Shown here: in pieces, positions 1 through 7,548 of the stretch
How positions within the stretch are numbered: position 1 is the stretch's first letter
Layout of the letters: each line of letters starts with the position of its first letter
From: Xanthomarina sp035306705
GTDB lineage: Bacteria; Bacteroidota; Bacteroidia; Flavobacteriales; Flavobacteriaceae
Direction: 5' to 3'
Length of the DNA stretch: 20,969 nucleotides
NCBI RefSeq assembly: GCF_035306705.1
Contig: NZ_DATGNO010000012.1
Location: 1-20,969 of the forward strand
Notes under the pieces: generated by a model
Seen by the model: only the letters and a program-made list of their open reading frames with translations
The model's database searches: none
What the model was told of the DNA's origin: nothing
Position numbers and translations under genes: made by a program

Positions 1-1
1 T

Positions 2-745
2 GCTGGTAATACAGGTACAGAGCAAGACTTTTTAGATTCTTTAATCGGAGCTGATGGCGCTGACGGAGCTGATGGAACGGATGGTGTTGATGGAACAAAT
101 GGAACGGATGGTATTTCTGCTTACGAAGAGTGGATCGCTGCCGGAAATACAGGTACAGAACAAGACTTTTTAGATTCATTAATAGGTGCTGATGGCGCTG
201 ATGGAACAAATGGAGCTGATGGTATTTCTGCTTACGAAGAGTGGATCGCTGCTGGTAATACAGGTACAGAACAAGACTTTTTAGATTCTTTAATCGGAGC
301 TGATGGCGCTGACGGTGTTGATGGAACAAATGGAACAAATGGAGCTGACGGTATTTCTGCTTACGAAGAGTGGATCGCTGCTGGTAACACAGGGACCGAG
401 CAAGACTTTTTAGATTCATTAATAGGAGCTGACGGTGTTGATGGTGCTGATGGTGCTGATGGTGCTGATGGTGTTGATGGAACAAATGGAACAAATGGAG
501 CTGATGGTATTTCTGCTTACGAAGAATGGATCGCTGCCGGTAATACAGGTACAGAACAAGACTTTTTAGATTCATTAGTCGGAGCGGATGGCGCTGACGG
601 TGTTGATGGAACTGATGGAACAAATGGAACAAATGGAGCTGATGGTATTTCTGCTTACGAAGAGTGGATCGCTGCTGGTAACACAGGAACCGAGCAAGAC
701 TTTTTAGATTCATTAATCGGAGCGGATGGAGCTGATGGCGCTGAC
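2..745 (+). repeat. In-frame collagen-like tandem repeat, six units
   Basis: Units begin at GGT codons at 110, 221, 350, 506 and 644, with a partial unit before them. Complete units measure 111, 129, 156 and 138 bases; the last ends at 745. Each has a conserved 5' part encoding GISAYEEWIAAGNTGTEQDF and then DSLIG (or DSLVG), followed by a variable run of Gly-X-Y codons. Unit lengths differ only by multiples of 9 bases, that is, whole Gly-X-Y triplets. The conserved parts are almost identical at the nucleotide level, consistent with recent duplication or gene conversion. Confidence 0.95.
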
Positions 746-1450
746 GGTGTTGTTGATCCCAAAGATTTAACCGCTATTGGTACTTCAATTACGGTAACTA
801 ATGGTATAGGTGCCACTTTATTAGATACTAGCATCGAAGTGACCGATGGAGGAATTACAGCAATAAAAGTAAACGAAAATGTGGCTGGTTTAGGTTTAGT
901 TAAAAACCCAACAACAAATGCTTTAGACGTTCAAGCTAATAATGGATTAAACGTAGATACCACAGCAGATGCAGTTCAATTAGGAGGGGCTTTAATAAAA
1001 CCAACCACGATTGCTACAAGTGCAACTAACACGTTAGCACTTACTGGCTTGCAAAACGGCGATTTCGAAGACAATATTTTAGTTGTAGATAGAACATCAG
1101 GGGTTATAAAGCAATTAAAAGCAGCGATGCCAACTTTCTTTTATATGCCTTCTGTTATTATTTACACGGCAGCAGATCAGGTGCCTGGAGGAGATGTTTT
1201 TGGAACGATAGATTTATATGCAAAGTATCAACAACAATTCGGTTCACCAGTAGCATCAAATCCAGGAGCTATAACAAGCCTTCCGGTTTTACCTCGTAGT
1301 GAATTGGATTATTTTATCACCTTTTATGACGATACTGTTTTCGCCAACGTAGCAGTAAGTAATATGGGCGTTTTAACCTATACTGTTTTACCTACAGCAG
1401 AAGTTTCTTTGGGCTCTTTTATGAACATCGTATTTTCTGTAAAACCTTAA
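2..1450 (+). CDS. Collagen-like repeat surface protein (5' end missing)
   Basis: The reading frame is open from base 2, so the start codon and any signal peptide lie upstream of the window; 482 codons remain. A GTG at 839 is internal and not the start. Residues 1-248 are Gly-X-Y triplets (GAD, GVD, GTN, GTD) interrupted by a near-invariant segment beginning ISAYEEWIAAGNTGTEQDF. Collagen-like triplets with interruptions of this kind occur, from memory, in bacterial surface proteins and phage tail fibres, where they form trimeric stalks. Next comes a beta-rich stalk-like stretch (about 250-377), then a roughly 106-residue C-terminal module starting TFFYMPSVII and ending FMNIVFSVKP. I see neither a type A nor a type B T9SS sorting domain. 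The next gene starts 6 bases after the stop, which suggests one transcript. The likely role is a fibrous adhesin or stalk; that is inference. Confidence is high that it is a gene, moderate for its role. Confidence 0.85.
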   Translation, partial: AGNTGTEQDFLDSLIGADGADGADGTDGVDGTNGTDGISAYEEWIAAGNTGTEQDFLDSLIGADGADGTNGADGISAYEEWIAAGNTGTEQDFLDSLIGADGADGVDGTNGTNGADGISAYEEWIAAGNTGTEQDFLDSLIGADGVDGADGADGADGVDGTNGTNGADGISAYEEWIAAGNTGTEQDFLDSLVGADGADGVDGTDGTNGTNGADGISAYEEWIAAGNTGTEQDFLDSLIGADGADGADGVVDPKDLTAIGTSITVTNGIGATLLDTSIEVTDGGITAIKVNENVAGLGLVKNPTTNALDVQANNGLNVDTTADAVQLGGALIKPTTIATSATNTLALTGLQNGDFEDNILVVDRTSGVIKQLKAAMPTFFYMPSVIIYTAADQVPGGDVFGTIDLYAKYQQQFGSPVASNPGAITSLPVLPRSELDYFITFYDDTVFANVAVSNMGVLTYTVLPTAEVSLGSFMNIVFSVKP

Positions 1451-1456
1451 TTAAAT

Positions 1457-2959
1457 ATGTATTTAAAAATAAAGTTTGCTATTCCAGGATTTGCCCTGTT
1501 TTTACTTGTAACAATTTCAAAGCTACAGGCACAATGCTATCTGAACCAAATAGTAACGGCGTCATTCGCAACTGGTGGAAGTAGTCCTTATATAGATGAT
1601 GTGCTTTGGCTTACTTGGGGTTCTGCAAATATGCAAACACATCCTTATGGTAGGCACAATCAGCCATTAAGCGTTGGAGCAAAGTCTCATGCTTCTATTC
1701 ATTTGGGTGAGGGAAGATATTTATGTATAGAGGCAGAAATTATAAGTATAGCTGGCAGTACCGTGAATTCTTATGCGCCAGGTAATTATTCAGGCGATCA
1801 TTTAGATGATTTATACAATATAGGAGGAACAGGAACGAACAACCAGCTTGTTTCAGGAATTATTAATAGAAATGATAATAATTCTCCAAGATTGGTTATA
1901 AAATGTTCAGCGACTTTAGATGGGCTGCCTGTAAGACTTGCCGGTTTGGTGGTTGCCGATGCAGAATCCTTAAATGGAACCAGCGAGTATATTTATGCCA
2001 CGGCCGATGGTAATTGGACCTTAGTTGAAGGTAAGAAAAATATTGGTCAGGGAGCCTATGAAGTTCGAAAGGAAATCGTTATAGAAAACGGAGCTCCAAC
2101 GTCTAAAAGAACTATGAAGTTTTTAAAGGGTAATGACAATAACACCATGGCAGTTTCATTTTTAAAGTTTAACGAATCTGCTTATAATACAACTGGTGCT
2201 AATCCAGATTTTTCTGTAAACGTAAATATTGATTTCAAAGGAGGAGGAAAAACGGCTATTGCATTAGGTTTATTACCGCCTACAGTAGATGGTGGCGATG
2301 CCCCGATTTCTTATGGAAAACCCTTGCATCTTATTCAAAAATTGAGTTTTACTACAGATGGTATCCCTAATGTCAACCCTCCTAGTAATAACAACAACAA
2401 TCGTACTAATATTAATACAACCACATATACGGCAGGTGCATTAGTAGAAAATGTAAATCTTAGCCGCTTGGGCAGTACGGCTCCAGATACGGAAACCATT
2501 TCTTTGCATTCAGCAGATGCTTTAGGAGATGATAATTTTGGTCCAGCAGGACCTTTGGAAGAAGATGCATGGCCAGAACAATACAAACGTTTTTCATATA
2601 AAGTAAATTATTTACCTGGAAACATTATTTCTGCCAATATCCCTTATAGAAGTCAAACCAATGGATATATCGCTGGATGGATAGATTTTAATGGGAATGG
2701 TATTTTCGATCCAGAGGAGAAGCAAGAGGCACCCGCGCCAGCAACTGTGAATGCTACGGGAAGCGTCTTGTTGGAATGGGTAATACCAGGAAATAGAAAA
2801 CCTTATAGTACATATGTTAGATTAAGGCTTTCCGAACTTCCAAATATGACACCTGGTTCATTTTTGAATACAGGTGAAGTAGAAGATCATAAAATATACA
2901 TTTTATCTCCAACAGTTACAAATCCGATGATTCATTCTAAGGCGAAAGATAACAAGTAG
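1457..2959 (+). CDS. CshA-like / GEVED-domain secreted adhesin
   Basis: This 500-residue protein starts with a clear signal peptide (MYLKIKFAIPGFALFLLVTI..., ending near QAQ, residue 26). Residues about 27-270 resemble the non-repetitive domain 2 of streptococcal CshA-type fibrillar adhesins (features such as NYSGDHLDDLYNIGG and LVVADAESL). Residues about 275-380 have the GGDAPISYG...GDDNFGP...EEDAWP pattern that usually precedes GEVED domains. The C-terminal part is a GEVED domain with GWIDFNGNGIFDPEE at 407-421, a possible calcium-binding loop, and GEVED at 473-477. Only about 23 residues follow, and I see no T9SS sorting domain in them, which is unusual for an exported adhesin here. It lies 6 bases after the collagen-like gene and probably shares its mRNA. 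The family call is from motif memory: GEVED is firm, CshA-like moderate. Binding partner unknown. Confidence 0.8.
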   Translation: MYLKIKFAIPGFALFLLVTISKLQAQCYLNQIVTASFATGGSSPYIDDVLWLTWGSANMQTHPYGRHNQPLSVGAKSHASIHLGEGRYLCIEAEIISIAGSTVNSYAPGNYSGDHLDDLYNIGGTGTNNQLVSGIINRNDNNSPRLVIKCSATLDGLPVRLAGLVVADAESLNGTSEYIYATADGNWTLVEGKKNIGQGAYEVRKEIVIENGAPTSKRTMKFLKGNDNNTMAVSFLKFNESAYNTTGANPDFSVNVNIDFKGGGKTAIALGLLPPTVDGGDAPISYGKPLHLIQKLSFTTDGIPNVNPPSNNNNNRTNINTTTYTAGALVENVNLSRLGSTAPDTETISLHSADALGDDNFGPAGPLEEDAWPEQYKRFSYKVNYLPGNIISANIPYRSQTNGYIAGWIDFNGNGIFDPEEKQEAPAPATVNATGSVLLEWVIPGNRKPYSTYVRLRLSELPNMTPGSFLNTGEVEDHKIYILSPTVTNPMIHSKAKDNK

Positions 2960-3004
2960 ATAAAATGATACGATTTTATGTATAAAGAATAGAGAGAATA
3001 AAAT

Positions 3005-3030
3005 TATGGAACACGCCATAGTTATTTTTT
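3005..3030 (+). terminator. Weak hairpin with T-rich tail after the adhesin gene
   Basis: TATGG (3005-3009) can pair with CCATA (3016-3020) around a 6-base loop, followed by GTTATTTTTT. The stem is only 5 bp, so termination would be weak or partial. If it works, it would separate the two adhesin genes from the T9SS trio downstream. Confidence 0.3.
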
Positions 3031-3071
3031 AAAGCTTGTTAATAGCCACATGGTTAAATATTAAAAAACAC

Positions 3072-4316
3072 ATGCAAAATAAATCATTATATATAAGTAT
3101 TCTAGTGCTCCTTATTTTCAGTGCAATGAAAGCCCAAACGAGTAATGAGGGAACGCTCTACGTGGCTGAAAACACCCAGTTTTCAACTGTAGAACGTTTC
3201 AATAACCTGTCCACGGGCTCATTCTACAACGATGGGGACGCTTTTATTTACAGCCATTTTCATAACGACGGAATCTTGGACTTCTACCAAAACACAGGAC
3301 TTACCAGATTTATCGGTACAACAGAGCAGAACATCAGCGGGACACAGATAAGCTATCTGTACGATGTGCTTTTCAATAATAACAGTTCCTTAGAACCATT
3401 TAGATTATCCGGGGCCATGAATATTAGTGGGACCTCTAATTTCTATGACGGAATTGTAGATAACGACAATTTTGGCGGACAGATAACCTTCAATACCCAT
3501 GCAAACCATATCAATACCTCCGATGCCAGCCATGTGGACGGCCCAGTAAACAAATATGGAGACCAAGAGTTTACGTTCCCAATTGGCGATGGCGGCTATT
3601 ACCGCTTTGGTGGCATATCGGCACCATCCAGTTCCTCTGCCTTATTCGAAGGGAAATTTTACTTCGAGAATTCAAACCCGCTATATCCTCATGAACTAAA
3701 GGCAGGAGTTATTGAAGAGATTGACAACCAAGAATATTGGACCATCGAAAAAGTAAGCGCAAACACAGACAACGGATTGATTACGCTTTCTTGGAGAAAC
3801 GTAACTACGCCTTCCTCCATGATAGCGGCAGCCGAACAGGGCGCATTGACCATCGTGCGTTGGGACGTAGCTTCCAACATGTGGGTAGATGAAGGCGGCG
3901 TTATAGATTTAGACAATCAGACCGTAACAACCTCAGTAAACAACTATGGGGTCTTTACCTTTGGACGCGTAAAATCCGATCTAATCCTGCCATGTGGCAT
4001 TGTGGTCTATAACTCCGTGACACCAAACGGCGATGGTAAGAACGATTATTTTATCATCGACCAAACAAACAATGACTGCGCCCGAGACCTAAAGGTAAAG
4101 GTGTTCAACCGTTGGGGCGTCAAGGTTTTTGAAACGAACAATTACGGAACGAGTGGCCATATCTTTGACGGATATTCCTCAGGCCGATTGACCCTTAAAA
4201 ATTCCGAGAACCTGCCATCAGGGACCTATTACTACATCCTGGAATATGGTTACGGGAATCAAGGAGAAAACAATTTTCACAAACAAGCTGGATTTTTATA
4301 CTTAAGTGCCAATTAA
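3072..4316 (+). CDS. T9SS type B sorting-domain surface protein
   Basis: I chose the ATG at 3072, giving 414 residues, because the protein then begins with a standard signal peptide (MQNKSLYISILVLLIFSAMKAQ); the frame is open upstream to a TTG at 3036, which would add a non-signal-like stretch. The passenger (about 23-305) is beta-rich, with the pattern SHVDGPVNKYGDQEFTFPIG common in Bacteroidota surface proteins and no recognisable catalytic site. Residues about 308-414 are a type B / CHU_C gliding-motility-associated C-terminal domain: it begins VVYNSVTPNGDGKNDYF, continues VFNRWGVKVFETNNYG and has LPSGTYYYILEY near the end. Known for the family: this domain directs export through the T9SS to the cell surface and depends on a PorP/SprF-type partner. 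Such a partner starts one base after this stop, so coupled expression is likely. Role of the passenger unknown, possibly adhesive. Confidence 0.88.
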   Translation: MQNKSLYISILVLLIFSAMKAQTSNEGTLYVAENTQFSTVERFNNLSTGSFYNDGDAFIYSHFHNDGILDFYQNTGLTRFIGTTEQNISGTQISYLYDVLFNNNSSLEPFRLSGAMNISGTSNFYDGIVDNDNFGGQITFNTHANHINTSDASHVDGPVNKYGDQEFTFPIGDGGYYRFGGISAPSSSSALFEGKFYFENSNPLYPHELKAGVIEEIDNQEYWTIEKVSANTDNGLITLSWRNVTTPSSMIAAAEQGALTIVRWDVASNMWVDEGGVIDLDNQTVTTSVNNYGVFTFGRVKSDLILPCGIVVYNSVTPNGDGKNDYFIIDQTNNDCARDLKVKVFNRWGVKVFETNNYGTSGHIFDGYSSGRLTLKNSENLPSGTYYYILEYGYGNQGENNFHKQAGFLYLSAN

Positions 4317-4317
4317 T

Positions 4318-5262
4318 ATGAACCAAATTCAAATGACTTTCAATAAATCAAATTTATTTGTACTTGTACTCTTTGTGGGCATGTTTTTTATGGTTCCTTC
4401 AGCGCAAGCACAACAAGACTCTCAGTATACGCAGTATATGTACAATACCATTACCGTAAACCCGGCCTATGCAGGATCTCGAGGTTCCCTGAACATCTTG
4501 GGAGTTTATAGAAACCAATGGGTAGGTTTGGACGGGGCCCCAGAAACACTTAATTTCTCGGCACATTCACCTATAGGCGTTAAAGGTGTTGGTCTAGGTG
4601 TTGGCTTTACCAGCGATAAGATAGGACCCTCTTCCGAGAGCATCCTGACCACAGATTTTTCCTATACGGTACAGATGGCAGAAGAACTAAAACTATCCTT
4701 TGGCCTAAAAGGAGGAATGTCCATATGGAGCCTGGACCCTAACAAATTGAACATCTACGATCCAAACGATTATAACCTGAGACAGGAGAACAACAGTTCT
4801 CCCATCATTGGTGCTGGATTTTATGTGCATACCGAAAAGTGGTACGTGGGAATCTCGTCTCCCAATTTTCTGGAAACAGAACATTATGACGATGTCCAAG
4901 TATCTACGGCCATGGAAAAGACCCATCTTTATTTAATAGGAGGTTATGTCTTTGATTTGAACCCAAACTTAAAATTGAAACCGGCCGCCTTGGTCAAGGC
5001 TATTTCGGGTGCCCCATTGGCCATCGATATCTCGGCCAATGCTCTTTTATATGAAAAAGTAACTTTTGGTCTGGCATACAGATTGGATGCGGCAGTAAGC
5101 GCTTTGGCTGGATTCCAAATCTCGGAGAACATGATGGTAGGATATGCCTACGATTACGACACCACGGAACTGGGGAATTATAACAACGGATCTCATGAAA
5201 TATTCTTGCGTTTCGAACTGGGCACAAAGCTACGGGCGAAAGTGAACCCAAGGTTCTTTTAA
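4318..5262 (+). CDS. PorP/SprF family type IX secretion membrane protein
   Basis: The ATG at 4318 lies one base after the preceding stop codon; a GTG at 4306 and an ATG at 4333 are alternatives in the same frame. From 4318 the protein has 314 residues, usual for the family. A signal peptide ends near AQAQQ (about residue 32). The mature N-terminus carries the family hallmark SQYTQYMYNTITVNPAYAGS, followed by GVYRNQWVGLDGAP and alternating beta strands expected of an outer-membrane barrel. Known for the family: SprF of Flavobacterium johnsoniae is needed to export the type B adhesin SprB, and homologues are usually encoded next to their cargo. I infer that this one serves the cargo encoded immediately upstream. 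The OmpA-family gene follows after 17 bases. Confidence 0.92.
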   Translation: MNQIQMTFNKSNLFVLVLFVGMFFMVPSAQAQQDSQYTQYMYNTITVNPAYAGSRGSLNILGVYRNQWVGLDGAPETLNFSAHSPIGVKGVGLGVGFTSDKIGPSSESILTTDFSYTVQMAEELKLSFGLKGGMSIWSLDPNKLNIYDPNDYNLRQENNSSPIIGAGFYVHTEKWYVGISSPNFLETEHYDDVQVSTAMEKTHLYLIGGYVFDLNPNLKLKPAALVKAISGAPLAIDISANALLYEKVTFGLAYRLDAAVSALAGFQISENMMVGYAYDYDTTELGNYNNGSHEIFLRFELGTKLRAKVNPRFF

Positions 5263-5279
5263 TCCTAAAAAAAGATTTA

Positions 5280-7223
5280 ATGAAAAACAGTATCACCATT
5301 TATAGTTTCTTTTTGTTCCTCCTGGGCTTCTCGGGTATCTCTTTGGTTCAGGCACAGGAAAAAAAACTGACCAAAGCCACAGAGAATTACGAACAGCTGA
5401 ATTATGTCAATGCCCAAAAAGTATATTTGACCGTGGCCGAAAAAGGCTATCAGTCTGAAGAGCTTTTTACAAAATTGGCAAACAGTTATTATTTCAACGC
5501 TCAATACGATCAGGCTGTGAAATGGTACGAAAGCCTCTTCAATTTTACTGAAGAACCAGAACAGAACCTTGTGTACCTGCGTTATTCCCAAGCTTTGAAA
5601 GCCATGGGTCAAACCGAAAAAGCCATGGAGTATTACGATGCATTTGTGCTTCGGAGCGGATCGGAATCCAATGCAATAAGCGCAATGGATTATATGGAAC
5701 TGATACAGCAAAACTCAGGTAGATATGAGATAGAAGCGCTCCAGGCCACCTACAGTGAAAATAAAATCTCCTTTGGATACGTAAAATTGGGAGACACTCT
5801 TTATTATGCTACTACCACCAACACCAAGAGTTTTCTGAACAAGAGGAGCGCTTGGGACGGACTTAGCTTTTTGTCATTATATACAATCCAGCTGGATACC
5901 TTAAACCGTGCCATCAGTAAGCCTAAAAAGTTAGGAGGGAATATAGAAAGTAAGTTCCATGAATCTTCGCCTGTATTTACTGCAGATGGAAACACCATGT
6001 ATTTTACAAGAAGTAATATCACTTACGACAAGAAGAAAGACAACCAAAAATTAAAAATTTATAGATCTAAAAAAACGGATAACAAATGGCAAAAAGCCGA
6101 GGAGCTATCCATCAATAGCGATCACTTTTCTACAGCACACCCTACTTTAGGTCCAGATGGAACCAAACTTTATTTTTCATCGGATAGACCGGGAGGATAT
6201 GGTGAGTCCGATCTTTATGTATCCCAGATCAATACCGATGGCAGTATCGGGGAACCCGTAAATCTAGGATCCAAGATCAATACCAGCGGAAAGGAAACCT
6301 TTCCTTTTGTGTCGGCCAACAATGAATTGTATTTCTCGTCCGATGGACATTTTGGATTAGGAGGATTGGATGTGTTTTATGTGAAAATTCAAGATACTGG
6401 CTATGGGAACTTATTGAATATCGGGGAACCGGTAAACTCCTATGCAGATGATTTTGCTTTCGGAATCGATCAGCAAACCGGTAGAGGTTTTATAAGCTCC
6501 AACCGCTCAGAGGTACAAGGACAGTTTGTTTACGATAATATTTATTCGTTCTTGGAGACCTCACCGATTATCGACGTCTATTTTGCCCAAATACAAGGGC
6601 TTGTCACCAATAAACAAACAGGCCTGCCAATTACAGGTGCCAATATTGTTTTGAGCGACGCTGAAGGAAAGTTATACAAACAAGTGATGACCGATGAAAA
6701 TGGCCAGTATCTGGTCGAGATCAATAAGTTTGAATCCTATTTTATAAAAGCAAGCAAGGAAAGTTACGATACGAATGAGAACGTCTCCAAGCCTAACCTG
6801 GAAAATCAGGAAATCAACTTCCAGTTACAACAAAACGAAGTGGCATTGGTTCCTGGGGTAAACCTAGCAGAAGTATTGAACATCCCAATCATCTATTTTG
6901 ATTTTGATAAATCGAACATCCGTCAGGATGCCCAAGTGGAGCTAGAAAAACTATTGGCTGCCCTTAACCAATACCCTAATTTAAAAATAGAGATCCGCTC
7001 GCATACGGACAGTCGCGGTAACGATGCCTACAATAAAGCGCTTTCCCAGCGTCGCGCCACATCCACCATGGACTATTTGATAGCACAAGGTATAGGTGCA
7101 GAAAGATTGACGGCCATTGGAATGGGAGAGACCGCTCTGGTAAATAACTGTAGCAATGGTGTGCCATGTTCGGAAACAGACCATCAAAAGAACAGACGTA
7201 GCGAGTTTATTATTGTAGAGTAA
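5280..7223 (+). CDS. OmpA-family protein with TPR, PD40 propeller and CRD (PorE-like)
   Basis: This 647-residue protein has a signal peptide (about 1-25, ending VQAQ). In order it shows TPR-like helices (about 28-140), WD40-like PD40 propeller blades (about 190-430; TPDG-like motifs such as PVFTADGNTMYFT and HPTLGPDGTKLYFSSD), a carboxypeptidase-regulatory-like beta domain (about 440-515; GLVTNKQTGLPITGANIVL) and an OmpA-type peptidoglycan-binding domain (533-647). D577 in SHTDSRG and R592 in SQRRA match the residues that bind diaminopimelate in E. coli OmpA. The architecture equals that of PorE, a Porphyromonas gingivalis T9SS component that links the outer membrane to the cell wall. No lipobox cysteine is visible after the signal. 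It follows the PorP/SprF gene by 17 bases and ends in a strong terminator, so the trio is probably one operon. It may instead be a dedicated paralogue rather than the core PorE. Confidence 0.9.
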   Translation: MKNSITIYSFFLFLLGFSGISLVQAQEKKLTKATENYEQLNYVNAQKVYLTVAEKGYQSEELFTKLANSYYFNAQYDQAVKWYESLFNFTEEPEQNLVYLRYSQALKAMGQTEKAMEYYDAFVLRSGSESNAISAMDYMELIQQNSGRYEIEALQATYSENKISFGYVKLGDTLYYATTTNTKSFLNKRSAWDGLSFLSLYTIQLDTLNRAISKPKKLGGNIESKFHESSPVFTADGNTMYFTRSNITYDKKKDNQKLKIYRSKKTDNKWQKAEELSINSDHFSTAHPTLGPDGTKLYFSSDRPGGYGESDLYVSQINTDGSIGEPVNLGSKINTSGKETFPFVSANNELYFSSDGHFGLGGLDVFYVKIQDTGYGNLLNIGEPVNSYADDFAFGIDQQTGRGFISSNRSEVQGQFVYDNIYSFLETSPIIDVYFAQIQGLVTNKQTGLPITGANIVLSDAEGKLYKQVMTDENGQYLVEINKFESYFIKASKESYDTNENVSKPNLENQEINFQLQQNEVALVPGVNLAEVLNIPIIYFDFDKSNIRQDAQVELEKLLAALNQYPNLKIEIRSHTDSRGNDAYNKALSQRRATSTMDYLIAQGIGAERLTAIGMGETALVNNCSNGVPCSETDHQKNRRSEFIIVE

Positions 7224-7269
7224 AAATAAAGGTATTTAGTAAAGCAAACCAAATTCTTAATTTAACAGC

Positions 7270-7303
7270 AAAAAAACCAGAGATAACCCTCTGGTTTTTT
7301 TTT
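7270..7303 (+). terminator. Intrinsic terminator of the surface-protein operon
   Basis: CCAGAG (7277-7282) pairs exactly with CTCTGG (7289-7294) around a 6-base loop. Seven A residues precede the stem and nine T residues follow (7295-7303), so the stem can extend by A-T pairs. It sits 47 bases after the stop codon of the OmpA-family gene. Confidence 0.85.
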
Positions 7304-7359
7304 CTGTCTGCTTAAATAATACCGGTAGTAAAACAGTTACAATAGTAGCTCCAACAGGT

Positions 7360-7387
7360 AAAGACCATTCTTTTTCAGGTCTTTTTT
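7360..7387 (+). terminator. Second hairpin with T-tract
   Basis: AAAGACC (7360-7366) pairs with GGTCTTT (7378-7384) around an 11-base loop, and the T run continues to 7387. It may act as a backup terminator to the one about 60 bases upstream. Confidence 0.45.
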
Positions 7388-7450
7388 CTGAAGTTATTTA
7401 ATGTGAATACGTGAAACTAAAGTGAATAAAAAATTAATTTTAAAATTTGC

Positions 7451-7480
7451 TTGGTAAAGTTCTCTCACTTTTTATATTTT
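7451..7480 (+). promoter_or_regulatory. Candidate promoter for the 7549 gene
   Basis: TTGG (7451-7454) and TATATTTT (7473-7480) are 18 bases apart. The second element differs from the Bacteroidota -7 consensus TAnnTTTG at its last base, so the support is weak. Confidence 0.3.
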
Positions 7481-7548
7481 AGTTTATTGATGTTAAAACA
7501 TGATGTTTTTATTATCACACCTAAAAACTATAGATAAATATAATTCAG

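Larger units (their letters stand above)
7224..7548. other. Intergenic region, 325 bases, no gene
   Basis: It holds the two terminator hairpins above, then an AT-rich stretch with a weak promoter candidate (7451-7480) and a 15-base palindrome AAAACATGATGTTTT (7495-7509, single-base centre) that could be an operator for the following gene. I see no convincing small gene. Confidence 0.6.

Noticed and set aside
2..745. CRISPR-like regular repeats
   Set aside because: The repeats are in frame, encode Gly-X-Y protein, and have no unique spacers.
839..1450. Separate gene starting at GTG 839
   Set aside because: The frame is open back to base 2 and continuous with the collagen-like region, so the GTG is internal.
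3036..3071. TTG start giving 12 extra residues to the type B protein
   Set aside because: The extra residues precede a normal signal peptide that begins at the ATG 3072.
7318..7401. Possible remnant of a coding sequence (TGSKTVTIVAPTGKDHSFSG)
   Set aside because: About 27 open codons without a start codon, overlapping a terminator-like hairpin; too short to separate from chance.
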